Assembly (NCBI RefSeq): GCF_902497745.1
Contig: NZ_CABVHJ010000003.1
Span: forward strand, 46,192-110,191
DNA: 64,000 nt
Direction of reading: 5' to 3'
Source of the DNA: Pseudomonas fluorescens
GTDB lineage: Bacteria > Pseudomonadota > Gammaproteobacteria > Pseudomonadales > Pseudomonadaceae
Shown here: positions 17,528 to 26,579 of the stretch, piece by piece
How the letters are laid out: each line of letters starts with the position of its first letter
How positions within the stretch are numbered: position 1 is the first letter of the stretch
Program-made: the position numbers and the translations under genes
Notes under the pieces: generated by a model
Told to the model about the DNA's origin: nothing
The model's database searches: none
Seen by the model: the letters and a program-made list of their open reading frames with translations, nothing else

Positions 17528-18685
17528 TTAAAATGGCAATCCCAAAAACCGGCAAAGCTCCTCGCGCTTGGCCAGCGCATCCCTGCGCCCCAGATCAATC
17601 AACTCGCTGCAATACCCCGCCTCGAACAGCAGATAACTCAACACCCCTGCCCCACTGGTCTTGGTCGCCCCAGGCCCACGCAAGAACAAGCGCAACGCCG
17701 CCGGCAACTCCTGACGATGCCGCGCGGCAATCTCATCGATCGGCTGACTCGGCGAAATCACCAGCACCTCCACCGGCGCCACACCCAGCTCGCGGGTCGG
17801 CGTGCCGGCGGGCATCAAGTGGCTGAACTGGTTCAGACGCTGGAGCAACTCGATGTCGCTCTCGAGGCTGTCGATGAACGTACTGTTGAGCATGTGCCCG
17901 CCAATCTGCGCCAGCGTCGGCTGTTGCCCCGTGTAGGCGCGCTCCAGTGGCTGCTGCGGATCAAACCCGCGAGGGTTGCCGCTGACACCCACCACCAGCA
18001 CCCGGCTCGCCCCTAAGTGCAGCGCCGGGCTGATCGGTGCCGATTGCCGCACCGCGCCATCGCCAAAGTATTCATCGCCAATTTTCACCGGCGCGAACAG
18101 CAACGGAATCGCCGAACTGGCGAGCAAGTGATCCACCGACAGTTGCGTCGGCACACCAATACGCCGATGCCGCAACCACGCATCAATCGTGCCGCCGCCC
18201 TGATAGAACGTCACCGCTTGCCCCGACTCGTAGCCGAACGCCGTCACCGCCACCGCATGCAATTGCTTGCGCGCGATGGATTCGGCGATGCCGGGCATGT
18301 GCAGTTTTTCACTGAGCAGTTTGCGCAGCGGTGAGCTGTTGAGTAGCGCCACCGGTAGTTGCCGCCCCATCCCCAACAAGCTGTGGCTGACAAAGCGGCT
18401 GGCCTGACGAATAACGCCGGGCCAGTCACTGCGTAGCACGCGATGGCTGCGAAAGCCTTGCCAGAACAAGGTGAGACGCTCGATGGCGGCGCGAAAGTCT
18501 GTAGCACCACTGGCGAGGCTGACGGCGTTGATCGCCCCGGCCGAAGTGCCGACGATCACCGGAAACGGATTGTCCGCACCCAACGGCAGCAATTCGGCAA
18601 TCGCCGCCAACACGCCCACCTGATACGCCGCCCGAGCCCCGCCGCCGGAAAGAATCAAACCTGTGACCGGTTCAGCTGGGCTCAT
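17528..18685 (-). CDS. Patatin-like phospholipase
   Basis: 385 residues. The patatin core occupies about the first 230 residues: the oxyanion loop GGGARAAYQ at about 14-22, nucleophile Ser48 in GTSAG, and the catalytic aspartate in GDGAVR. The family hydrolyses acyl esters of lipids in the cytoplasm or at the inner membrane. There is no signal peptide or secretion domain, so it is of the small bacterial RssA/YchK-like type rather than an autotransporter patatin. It sits beside lpxL on the same strand, 35 bases after it, consistent with cotranscription. Confidence 0.85.
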   Translation of the reverse strand: MSPAEPVTGLILSGGGARAAYQVGVLAAIAELLPLGADNPFPVIVGTSAGAINAVSLASGATDFRAAIERLTLFWQGFRSHRVLRSDWPGVIRQASRFVSHSLLGMGRQLPVALLNSSPLRKLLSEKLHMPGIAESIARKQLHAVAVTAFGYESGQAVTFYQGGGTIDAWLRHRRIGVPTQLSVDHLLASSAIPLLFAPVKIGDEYFGDGAVRQSAPISPALHLGASRVLVVGVSGNPRGFDPQQPLERAYTGQQPTLAQIGGHMLNSTFIDSLESDIELLQRLNQFSHLMPAGTPTRELGVAPVEVLVISPSQPIDEIAARHRQELPAALRLFLRGPGATKTSGAGVLSYLLFEAGYCSELIDLGRRDALAKREELCRFLGLPF

Positions 18686-18720
18686 CGCAACGCTCCATGG
18701 TGCTTATAGGGGTGGGTCAA

Positions 18721-19653
18721 TCAACCGCGTTTGGCGTACAGCTTCGGCTCGCCCGGTGGCCGGCTCTTGAAGCGTCGATGCGCCCACAGATACTGCTCGG
18801 GGCAGGCACGCAAGGCGCTCTCGACCCATTGATTGATGCGGATGCAGTCGGCCTCTTCGGTTTCGCCGGGGAAATCTTCCAGCGGCGGATGAATCACCAG
18901 CCGATAACCGCTGCCGTCAGCCAGACGCTCTTGAGTGAACGGCACCACCAGCGCTTTACCCAAACGAGCAAACTTGGTGGTCGCCGTCACGGTCGCCGCC
19001 TGAATGCCGAACAGCGGCACGAAGATGCTCTGCTTGGCGCCGTAGTCCTGATCCGGTGCGTACCAGATCGCGCGACCAGAGCGCAGCAACTTGAGCATGC
19101 CGCGCACGTCGTCGCGCTCCACCGCCAGCGAATCGAGGTTATGCCGCTCACGGCCCTGACGCTGAACATAGTCAAACAACGGATTCTTGTGTTCGCGGTA
19201 CATGCCGTCGATTGTGTGCTGCTGACCGAGCAACGCCGCGCCGATTTCCAGCGTGGTGAAATGCGCCGCCATCAGGATCACGCCTTTGCCTTCGCGCTGG
19301 GCCTTTTGCAAATGCTCCAGGCCTTCGACGTGGGCAAGCTTGGCCAGACGTTCACGCGACCACCACCAGCTCATGGCCATTTCAAAAAAGGCGATGCCGG
19401 TGGAGGCGAAGTTTTCCTTGAGCAGACGTTTGCGCTCGGCGGCGGATTTTTCCGGGAAGCACAGCTCAAGATTGCGCTTGGCGATGCGCCGCCGGTCGCC
19501 GGCCACGCGATACATCAAGGCGCCCAAAACTCGACCGATGGTCAGCAAGGCCGGATAAGGCAGCTGCACGATCAGCCACAAAAGCCCCAAGCCGCACCAG
19601 AGCGGCCAGAAGCGTGGCGATAAAAATGCTTTTCGAAAACGCGGGCGATCCAT
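18721..19653 (-). CDS. lpxL: Lipid A biosynthesis acyltransferase (lauroyl type)
   Basis: 310 residues from the ATG at 19653 (MDRPRFRK), with an ACGGAAG ribosome site; the longer frame upstream overlaps the minC promoter and start and is rejected. An N-terminal membrane anchor (about 14-35) is followed by the LABP acyltransferase domain: HFTTLE (HX4E catalytic motif), the YAPDQDYG substrate block and YLWAHRRFKSRP near the end. It adds a secondary acyl chain to lipid A at the inner membrane. As recalled, P. aeruginosa has its htrB/lpxL homologue next to minC in the same arrangement. Confidence 0.9.
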   Translation of the reverse strand: MDRPRFRKAFLSPRFWPLWCGLGLLWLIVQLPYPALLTIGRVLGALMYRVAGDRRRIAKRNLELCFPEKSAAERKRLLKENFASTGIAFFEMAMSWWWSRERLAKLAHVEGLEHLQKAQREGKGVILMAAHFTTLEIGAALLGQQHTIDGMYREHKNPLFDYVQRQGRERHNLDSLAVERDDVRGMLKLLRSGRAIWYAPDQDYGAKQSIFVPLFGIQAATVTATTKFARLGKALVVPFTQERLADGSGYRLVIHPPLEDFPGETEEADCIRINQWVESALRACPEQYLWAHRRFKSRPPGEPKLYAKRG

Positions 19654-19770
19654 TAAAGCTTCCGTAAATACAGTGGCCGCGCATTCTACATCGTTCGACC
19701 CGGCTTGCGGCCTGCGGGCGTTCTCGTTATAAGTCTCGGCACTTTTAGTGACAAGCCGTTGTATGCCGAC

Positions 19771-20508
19771 ATGAGCCAAACCGAACCGTTAGACCAAGAT
19801 CCCGTATTCCAGCTCAAGGGCAGCATGCTGGCCATTACTGTGCTGGAACTGGCCCGTAACGACCTCGAAAGCCTCGATCGGCAATTGGCCGCCAAAGTCG
19901 CCCAGGCGCCGAACTTCTTCAGCAACGCGCCGCTGGTTCTGGCGCTGGACAAACTGCCGCCGAGCGAAGGCGCCGTCGATCTGCCGGGCCTGATGCGCGT
20001 CTGCCGCCAACATGGCCTGCGCACCCTGGCGATTCGCGCCAGCCGCATCGAAGACATCGCCGCCGCCATCGCCATCGACATTCCGGTGCTGCCGCCGTCG
20101 GGCGCCCGCGAACGGCCGCTGGAAACAGCCGAAGCCGAAGTCAAAAAGAAACCGGAAAAACCGCCGGAACCTACCGTAAAACCGACCCGCGTCATCACCA
20201 CGCCAGTACGTGGTGGCCAACAGATATATGCCCAGGGTGGCGATCTGGTCGTGGTGTCCTCGGTCAGTCCGGGGGCGGAACTTCTCGCCGATGGCAACAT
20301 CCATGTATACGGCCCAATGCGTGGCCGTGCGCTGGCCGGCGTGAAGGGTGATACCAAGGCACGGATTTTCTGTCAGCAATTGAGCGCTGAACTGATCTCC
20401 ATCGCCGGTCACTACAAGGTTTCCGAAGATTTGCGTCGCGACCCGATGTGGGGCTCGGGCGTACAGGTCAGCCTGTCGGGCGACGTGTTGAACATCATTC
20501 GGCTTTAA
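19771..20508 (+). CDS. minC: Septum site-determining protein MinC
   Basis: 245 residues from ATG 19771 ([10 protein letters not shown]). The N-terminal domain (about 10-100) is followed by a Pro/Lys-rich linker and the C-terminal beta-helix domain opening [14 protein letters not shown] and carrying [20 protein letters not shown], the binding face for MinD. It blocks FtsZ ring assembly away from midcell. The longer upstream frame would run into the lpxL promoter and lacks a ribosome site. It is 169 bases upstream of minD. Confidence 0.95.
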   Translation: MSQTEPLDQDPVFQLKGSMLAITVLELARNDLESLDRQLAAKVAQAPNFFSNAPLVLALDKLPPSEGAVDLPGLMRVCRQHGLRTLAIRASRIEDIAAAIAIDIPVLPPSGARERPLETAEAEVKKKPEKPPEPTVKPTRVITTPVRGGQQIYAQGGDLVVVSSVSPGAELLADGNIHVYGPMRGRALAGVKGDTKARIFCQQLSAELISIAGHYKVSEDLRRDPMWGSGVQVSLSGDVLNIIRL

Positions 20509-20677
20509 CGGATACTGCCGCATTTTCCAAGCATCTCTAAAACGTAGCGAAAACGGCTCAAACGAAGTAGGAAAAAGGCTCAACGCCGAATTCCAGCCAA
20601 GGCTGTCCGACTGCAGTAGTTTTCAAGAGATGTTTTTCAGGGGCTAAAAAGTCCTTCTTCCTTAGGGGTGAAACACC

Positions 20678-21490
20678 TTGGCCAAGATTCTCGTGGTTAC
20701 ATCCGGCAAGGGTGGTGTGGGTAAGACCACCACCAGCGCCGCTATCGGTACCGGCCTCGCTCTGCGCGGCCACAAAACAGTGATCGTCGACTTCGACGTG
20801 GGCTTGCGTAACCTTGACCTGATCATGGGTTGCGAGCGCCGCGTGGTGTATGACTTCGTCAACGTGGTCAACGGCGAAGCCAACCTGCAACAAGCGCTGA
20901 TCAAAGACAAGCGCCTGGAAAACCTCTACGTACTGGCCGCCAGTCAGACCCGCGACAAAGACGCGCTGACTGTCGAAGGCGTGGAAAAAGTCCTGATGGA
21001 GCTCAAGGAACAATTCGAGTTCGTCGTTTGCGACTCCCCGGCCGGCATCGAAAAAGGTGCGCACCTGGCCATGTACTTCGCTGATGAAGCGATCGTCGTG
21101 ACCAACCCGGAAGTGTCCTCGGTACGAGATTCGGACCGCATGCTCGGCCTGCTGGCGAGCAAATCGCGTCGCGCCGAACGTGGCGAAGACCCGATCAAGG
21201 AACACCTGCTGATCACCCGCTACCACCCGGAGCGTGTTGAAAAGGGCGAAATGCTTGGCGTTGAAGACGTCAAGGAAATCCTCTCGGTAACGCTGCTTGG
21301 CGTGATCCCGGAGTCCCAGGCGGTGCTCAAGGCATCCAACCAGGGCGTGCCGGTGATTCTCGACGACCAGAGCGATGCCGGTCAGGCGTATAGCGATACC
21401 GTCGACCGTTTGCTGGGCAAAGAAAAAGCCCACCGTTTCCTCGATGTCGAGAAGAAGGGATTCTTCGAGCGCCTGTTTGGAGGTAGGTAA
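20678..21490 (+). CDS. minD: Septum site-determining ATPase MinD
   Basis: 270 residues from a TTG at 20678 with an AGGGGTG ribosome site. It has the deviant Walker A motif GKGGVGKTT near the N-terminus, the second family block [17 protein letters not shown], and a C-terminal amphipathic helix ([12 protein letters not shown]) that anchors it to the membrane. It recruits MinC and is dislodged by MinE. Its TAA overlaps the minE ATG by one base. Confidence 0.97.
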   Translation: MAKILVVTSGKGGVGKTTTSAAIGTGLALRGHKTVIVDFDVGLRNLDLIMGCERRVVYDFVNVVNGEANLQQALIKDKRLENLYVLAASQTRDKDALTVEGVEKVLMELKEQFEFVVCDSPAGIEKGAHLAMYFADEAIVVTNPEVSSVRDSDRMLGLLASKSRRAERGEDPIKEHLLITRYHPERVEKGEMLGVEDVKEILSVTLLGVIPESQAVLKASNQGVPVILDDQSDAGQAYSDTVDRLLGKEKAHRFLDVEKKGFFERLFGGR

Positions 21491-21744
21491 TGAACCTTTT
21501 TGACTTCTTTCGTGCCAACAAAAAGCCAAGTACCGCCTCGGTAGCGAAAGAGCGTCTACAGATCATCGTGGCGCATGAGCGCGGCCAGCGCAGCACGCCG
21601 GATTACTTGCCAGCCTTGCAGAAGGAACTGGTCGACGTGATCCGCAAGTACGTCAACATCGGCAACGACGACGTACATGTTGCACTGGAAAGCCAGGGCA
21701 GTTGCTCGATTCTGGAACTCAACATCACCCTGCCCGATCGCTGA
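21490..21744 (+). CDS. minE: Cell division topological specificity factor MinE
   Basis: 84 residues. The N-terminal [10 protein letters not shown] membrane-targeting segment, the [15 protein letters not shown] anti-MinCD helix and the ISVNLEIL-type dimer strand ([12 protein letters not shown]) are present. It stimulates MinD ATPase and drives pole-to-pole oscillation. TAATG overlap with minD indicates coupled translation; GGAGGTAGG gives a strong ribosome site. Confidence 0.97.
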   Translation: MNLFDFFRANKKPSTASVAKERLQIIVAHERGQRSTPDYLPALQKELVDVIRKYVNIGNDDVHVALESQGSCSILELNITLPDR

Positions 21745-21759
21745 GTCGATCCGGCAGGA

Positions 21760-21813
21760 ACGACGGCGGTTCAGGGCCATTCCCACTGTGGAATGGCCCT
21801 GAACCGCCGTTGG
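21760..21813. terminator. Long near-perfect hairpin between minE and rluA
   Basis: CGGCGGTTCAGGGCCATTCC (21765-21784) pairs with its full complement (21790-21809), with a loop of only about five bases. A T-rich tail follows, but no clean T-run. It most likely terminates or attenuates the minCDE transcript before rluA. Confidence 0.65.
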
Positions 21814-21835
21814 CATTTGTTACGAGGCTGTTTTA

Positions 21836-22471
21836 ATGCCGCTGTCCAACATCCGCATCATCCATCAGGACGCCGCCGTACTGGTGGTCGACAAACCGAC
21901 GTTGCTGCTCTCGGTGCCCGGTCGCGCCGACGACAACAAGGATTGCCTGATTACCCGTTTGCAGGAAAACGGCTACCCGGAAGCGCGCATCGTCCATCGC
22001 CTGGACTGGGAAACCTCCGGCATCATTCTGCTCGCGCGTGACGCCGACACTCACCGCGAACTGTCGCGCCAGTTTCACGACCGCGAAACCGAAAAGGCCT
22101 ACACCGCGCTGGCCTGGGGTCAGCCGGAACTCGACAGTGGCAGCATCGACTTGCCACTGCGTTACGACCCACCGACCAAGCCGCGCCACGTGGTCGATCA
22201 TGAATTCGGCAAGCATGCGCTGACTTTCTGGCGTGTGCTGGAGCGTTGCGATGACTGGTGTCGCGTCGAACTGACACCGATCACCGGCCGCTCGCATCAG
22301 TTGCGCGTGCATATGCTGTCGATCGGGCATCCGCTGCTCGGCGACGGGCTCTACGCCCACGAGCAGGCTCTGGCCGCCTGGCCACGTCTGTGCCTGCACG
22401 CCAGCATGCTCAGCTTCACCCACCCGCAAACCGGCGAACGCCTGCGCTTCGAGTGCCCCGCGCCGTTCTGA
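21836..22471 (+). CDS. rluA: Pseudouridine synthase RluA
   Basis: 211 residues, the short form without an S4 domain. The catalytic aspartate is in HRLDWETSGIILLA, with the RluA-family motifs GRSHQLRVHM and HPLLGDGLYA following. RluA modifies 23S rRNA position 746 and tRNA position 32 in E. coli. It lies 91 bases after minE, separated by a large hairpin, in the same order as recalled for P. aeruginosa. Confidence 0.9.
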   Translation: MPLSNIRIIHQDAAVLVVDKPTLLLSVPGRADDNKDCLITRLQENGYPEARIVHRLDWETSGIILLARDADTHRELSRQFHDRETEKAYTALAWGQPELDSGSIDLPLRYDPPTKPRHVVDHEFGKHALTFWRVLERCDDWCRVELTPITGRSHQLRVHMLSIGHPLLGDGLYAHEQALAAWPRLCLHASMLSFTHPQTGERLRFECPAPF

Positions 22472-22489
22472 CCGCCACTGCAGACCCCT

Positions 22490-22580
22490 TGTAGGAGCTG
22501 CCGAAGGCTGCGATCTTTTGATCTGGTGTTTCGTAAATCAAAAGCAAGATCAAAAGATCGCAGCCTTCGGCAGCTCCTAC
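22490..22580. repeat. Long inverted repeat (family B) after rluA
   Basis: GTAGGAGCTGCCGAAGGCTG...GATCTTTTGATC and its inverse meet across a 25-base spacer. The arms are nearly identical to those at 17446-17526 and 23964-24040. It fills most of the rluA-apeB gap. Confidence 0.85.
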
Positions 22581-22651
22581 ACGGATCCGGTGCAGATTCA
22601 ATTCCCCGGCCGATGCGTTAAACTCCCGCCCATTGCTGTCTGGAGTTTCTT

Positions 22652-23941
22652 ATGCGCGAAGAGTTGAACCAAGGCCTGATCGACTTTCTCAAGGCCTCCC
22701 CTACCCCGTTCCACGCCACCGCCAGTCTGGTGCAGCGTCTGGAGGCCGCCGGTTTCGTGCGCCTCGACGAGCGCGAACCATGGACCACCGAGCCGAACGG
22801 CCGCTATTACGTCACCCGCAACGACTCCTCGATTGTCGCGATCAAAATGGGCCGCACTTCGCCACTGCACGGCGGCATCCGCCTGGTCGGCGCACACACT
22901 GACAGCCCGTGCCTGCGGGTCAAGCCGCAACCAGAACTGCAGCGTCAGGGTTTCTGGCAGCTGGGCGTTGAAGTCTACGGCGGCGCGCTGCTGGCGCCGT
23001 GGTTCGACCGCGATCTGTCGCTGGCCGGCCGCGTAACCTTCCGCCGCGACGGCAAAGTCGAAAGCCAATTGATCGACTTCAAGGCGCCGATCGCGATCAT
23101 TCCGAACCTGGCCATTCACCTCAACCGTGAAGCCAATCAGGGCTGGGCGATCAACGCGCAGACCGAGCTGCCGCCGATCCTCGCGCAATTTGCCGGTGAC
23201 GAACGTGTCGATTTCCGTGCCGTGCTCACCGATCAATTGGCCCGCGAACATGGCTTGAACGCCGACGTTGTGCTCGATTACGAGCTGAGTTTCTACGACA
23301 CGCAAAGCGCTGCTGTGATTGGCCTGAACGGTGACTTCATCGCTGGCGCGCGCCTCGATAACCTGCTGTCGTGCTACGCCGGTCTGCAAGCCCTGCTCAC
23401 CGCTGAAACCGACGAAACCTGCGTGCTGGTGTGCAACGACCACGAAGAAGTCGGCTCCTGCTCGGCCTGCGGTGCCGATGGCCCGATGCTCGAACAAACC
23501 CTGCGCCGCCTGCTGCCGGAAGGTGACGAGTTCGTCCGCACCATCCAGAAATCCCTGCTGGTCTCGGCCGACAACGCCCACGGTGTACACCCCAACTACG
23601 CCGAAAAGCACGACGCCAACCACGGCCCGAAACTCAACGCCGGCCCGGTGATCAAGGTCAACAGCAACCAGCGCTACGCGACCAACAGCGAAACCGCCGG
23701 GTTCTTCCGCCATCTGTGCATGGCCGAAGAAGTGCCGGTGCAAAGCTTTGTGGTGCGCAGCGACATGGGCTGTGGCTCGACCATCGGCCCGATCACCGCC
23801 AGCCACCTGGGCGTGCGCACTGTCGATATCGGCCTACCGACCTTCGCCATGCACTCAATCCGCGAACTGTGCGGCAGCCATGACCTGGCGCACCTGGTCA
23901 AAGTGCTGAGCGCGTTCTACGCCTGCCGCGAATTGCCGTAA
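22652..23941 (+). CDS. apeB: M18-family aminopeptidase
   Basis: 429 residues, a full-length M18 metallopeptidase. The metal-binding and catalytic blocks are [59 protein letters not shown] and [12 protein letters not shown]. The family removes acidic or neutral N-terminal residues in the cytosol as a large oligomer. TGGAGTTTCTT precedes the ATG. The position after rluA matches the recalled P. aeruginosa order. Confidence 0.9.
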   Translation: MREELNQGLIDFLKASPTPFHATASLVQRLEAAGFVRLDEREPWTTEPNGRYYVTRNDSSIVAIKMGRTSPLHGGIRLVGAHTDSPCLRVKPQPELQRQGFWQLGVEVYGGALLAPWFDRDLSLAGRVTFRRDGKVESQLIDFKAPIAIIPNLAIHLNREANQGWAINAQTELPPILAQFAGDERVDFRAVLTDQLAREHGLNADVVLDYELSFYDTQSAAVIGLNGDFIAGARLDNLLSCYAGLQALLTAETDETCVLVCNDHEEVGSCSACGADGPMLEQTLRRLLPEGDEFVRTIQKSLLVSADNAHGVHPNYAEKHDANHGPKLNAGPVIKVNSNQRYATNSETAGFFRHLCMAEEVPVQSFVVRSDMGCGSTIGPITASHLGVRTVDIGLPTFAMHSIRELCGSHDLAHLVKVLSAFYACRELP

Positions 23942-23963
23942 CCATTCGGGACCACTTGTTCGC

Positions 23964-24040
23964 TGTAGGAGCTGCCGCAGGCTGCGATCTTTTGATTCTG
24001 TTTTTAAGATCAAAAGATCGCAGCCTTCGGCAGCTCCTAC
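23964..24040. repeat. Long inverted repeat (family B) after apeB
   Basis: Third copy of the GTAGGAGCTGCC...GATCTTTTGAT element in inverted pairs, with a short T-rich spacer. It can act as the apeB terminator. Confidence 0.85.
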
Positions 24041-24107
24041 TCAGATCAATACCGGTCGGCAGAAACCGACCTAGACTTACATCATTCATTTCGACAAGGC
24101 AGTCTCC

Positions 24108-24284
24108 ATGATCTCGATGTCTTCGTTCCACGCCATGCTCATTCCGATTCTGAGCGGAATGATCCTGCTGGCCATCGGCTTCAACTTCCGCGACAAGAAC
24201 GCCGGTGTGTTCGCCATGTGGATCGGCATGCTGACGATCCTCGCCACCGTGGTCTACAAGATCCTCGCCAAACTCAACGAATAA
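24108..24284 (+). CDS. Small two-span membrane protein (58 residues)
   Basis: Reads MISMSSFHAMLIPILSGM at the start and ends KILAKLNE, with a TAA at 24282-24284. Two hydrophobic helices (about 8-25 and 34-53) flank a charged NFRDKN turn, so it is a hairpin inner-membrane protein. ACAAGG at about 24093-24098 is a weakly placed ribosome site. It is followed 77 bases later by the mechanosensitive channel. I recall a small hypothetical gene at the matching P. aeruginosa position, which supports it being real. Function unknown. Confidence 0.7.
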   Translation: MISMSSFHAMLIPILSGMILLAIGFNFRDKNAGVFAMWIGMLTILATVVYKILAKLNE

Positions 24285-24361
24285 ATCCGCGCCCGGCTCG
24301 CATTGCTTTAGTGGGCCTCGTACACTCCAGCGAATCCGCCCCTTGCGAGGTTGACCGCCTA

Positions 24362-26515
24362 GTGTTCGCTCGTCTTTTTGCTTTGCCCAGTCTGTTCCTC
24401 ATCTGCCTGATGACACTGCTGCCGCTGGCCCCCGCCCATGCGGTCGGTTTGCCGGGCCTGCTCAACACCAACAAGGCGCAACCCGAAGCGCAGGAACCGC
24501 TCGGCCAGTCCCTCGACGAAGTCATCAAGTCGCTGGAAAACGACAAGCAGCGTGCGCAACTGCTGACTGACCTGAAGAAGCTGCGCGACGCTACCAAAAA
24601 GGCCCAGGCCAGTCCCGAAGAAGGCGTGCTCGGCCTGATCGGCGGCACTCTGTCCAACTTCGAAAAACAATTCACCGGCGCCGACAGCCCGCTCAACCGC
24701 TGGGGCAACGAGTTCGACCTGGCCAAGGACGAACTGAGCGCGATGATGCTGCCGGCCAACGAATGGCTGCCGATCATTTTCGGCTTCGCCATGATCCTGA
24801 TGGTCTGGAGTCTGCTCGCCGCTGCGCTGATCTGGCTCGGTCACCGGGTGCGCATGCGCTTCGGCCTCACCGAAGAATTGCCGCAACACCCCAAGGCCCT
24901 CGACATGCTGCGCTTCGCTTTGCGCAAGCTCGGGCCGTGGTTGATCGCGTTGGTGATGACCGTCTACATGAGCTACGCCTTGCCGTCGTCACTGGGCAAA
25001 AGCCTGGCAATGGTGCTCGCCTATGCCTTGGTGGTCGGCACCTGTTTCTCGGCGATCTGCGTGATCGCGTTTTCCCTGCTCGATGGCCCGCATCGCCATC
25101 GCGCGCTGTACATCCTGCGTCATCAGGCGTTTCGGCCGTTGTGGCTGATCGGCAGCTTCGCCGCGTTCGGTGAGGCGCTGAACGATCCACGCCTGATCGA
25201 AAGCCTGGGCGTGCATCTGGCCCATACCGCCGCGACCATCGCCAATGTCCTCGCGGCGCTGTCGACCGGTCTGTTCATCCTGCGTTTCCGTCGACCGATC
25301 GCGCACTTGATCCGCAATCAGCCGCTGTCACGACGCCTGACCCGCCGGGCCCTCAGCGACACCATCGAAATCCTGGGCACCTTCTGGTATGTGCCGGCGC
25401 TGGTGCTGGTTGGTATTTCGCTGTTCGCCACGTTCGTTTCCGCCGGCGACACCAGCACCGCATTGCGCCAGTCACTGATCTGCACCGTGTTGCTGGTGAT
25501 GTGCATGGTGATCAACGGCCTCGTCCGCCGGCACTCCTTGAAACCACAGCGTGGGCCAAAACGTCATGCGCTCTACTCCGAACGCCTGAAAAGCTTCTTC
25601 TACACCCTCGCGCACCTGGTGGTCTGGCTGGTCTTTATCGAACTCGGCCTGCGCGTCTGGGGCCAATCGCTGATCGGTTTCGCCGAGGGCGAAGGGCATG
25701 ATGTCAGCGTGAAACTGTTCAGCCTGATCGGCACACTGATTTTCTCCTGGCTGATCTGGATCCTCGCCGACACCGCCGTGCACCACGCCCTCACCCGCTC
25801 GCGTAAAGGTCTGGCGAATGCCCGTGCGCAAACGATGATGCCGCTGATCCGCAACGTGCTGTTCGTGGCGATTTTCATCATTGCGCTGATCGTCGCGCTG
25901 GCGAACATGGGCATGAACGTCACGCCACTGCTGGCCGGTGCCGGTGTGATCGGTCTGGCCATCGGTTTCGGTGCGCAATCGCTGGTCGCGGATTTGATCA
26001 CCGGCCTGTTCATCATCATCGAAGACTCGCTGGCCATCGATGACTACGTCGACGTCGGCGGCCACCTCGGCACCGTCGAAGGCCTGACCATCCGCACCGT
26101 ACGCCTGCGCGACATCGACGGCATCGTCCACACGATCCCGTTCAGCGAAATCAAAAGCATCAAGAACTACTCCCGCGAGTTCGGCTACGCGATCTTCCGT
26201 GTGGCGGTGCCGTACAACATGGAAATCGACGACGCGATCAAACTGATGCGCGAAGTCGGCCAGAAGATGCGTACCGATCCACTGCAACGGCGCAACATCT
26301 GGTCGCCGCTGGAGATTCAGGGGGTCGAGAGTTTCGAATCCGGCAGCGCAATCCTGCGCGCCCGGTTCAAGACTGCGCCGATCAAACAGTGGGAAGTTTC
26401 CCGGGCGTTCAACCTGTCGCTCAAACGCCATCTGGATGAGGCAGGCCTGGATCTGGCAACGCCGCGCATGAGCGTGCAAGTGATCACTGCCGGTGGCGGC
26501 CAGCCGAAGGAATAG
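24362..26515 (+). CDS. Moderate-conductance mechanosensitive channel (YbiO-like)
   Basis: 717 residues from the GTG at 24362, chosen because it begins directly with a signal peptide (FARLFALPSLFLICLMTLLPLAPAHA has its cleavage after HA). A periplasmic helical region (about 30-120) is followed by many membrane spans and then the MscS core: a pore helix rich in Gly/Ala (LLAGAGVIGLAIGFGAQSLV), a beta domain (IDDYVDVGG, IKNYSREF) and the C-terminal alpha/beta domain. It resembles E. coli YbiO in length and layout. It protects cells from hypo-osmotic shock. An upstream 48-codon extension is rejected for lack of a start signal. Confidence 0.85.
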   Translation: MFARLFALPSLFLICLMTLLPLAPAHAVGLPGLLNTNKAQPEAQEPLGQSLDEVIKSLENDKQRAQLLTDLKKLRDATKKAQASPEEGVLGLIGGTLSNFEKQFTGADSPLNRWGNEFDLAKDELSAMMLPANEWLPIIFGFAMILMVWSLLAAALIWLGHRVRMRFGLTEELPQHPKALDMLRFALRKLGPWLIALVMTVYMSYALPSSLGKSLAMVLAYALVVGTCFSAICVIAFSLLDGPHRHRALYILRHQAFRPLWLIGSFAAFGEALNDPRLIESLGVHLAHTAATIANVLAALSTGLFILRFRRPIAHLIRNQPLSRRLTRRALSDTIEILGTFWYVPALVLVGISLFATFVSAGDTSTALRQSLICTVLLVMCMVINGLVRRHSLKPQRGPKRHALYSERLKSFFYTLAHLVVWLVFIELGLRVWGQSLIGFAEGEGHDVSVKLFSLIGTLIFSWLIWILADTAVHHALTRSRKGLANARAQTMMPLIRNVLFVAIFIIALIVALANMGMNVTPLLAGAGVIGLAIGFGAQSLVADLITGLFIIIEDSLAIDDYVDVGGHLGTVEGLTIRTVRLRDIDGIVHTIPFSEIKSIKNYSREFGYAIFRVAVPYNMEIDDAIKLMREVGQKMRTDPLQRRNIWSPLEIQGVESFESGSAILRARFKTAPIKQWEVSRAFNLSLKRHLDEAGLDLATPRMSVQVITAGGGQPKE

Positions 26516-26579
26516 CACTCAGGCGCGCGGTTGCAGTCACAGGCAGGGAAGCCCGACAACAATAATCAAGGAGAAACCG

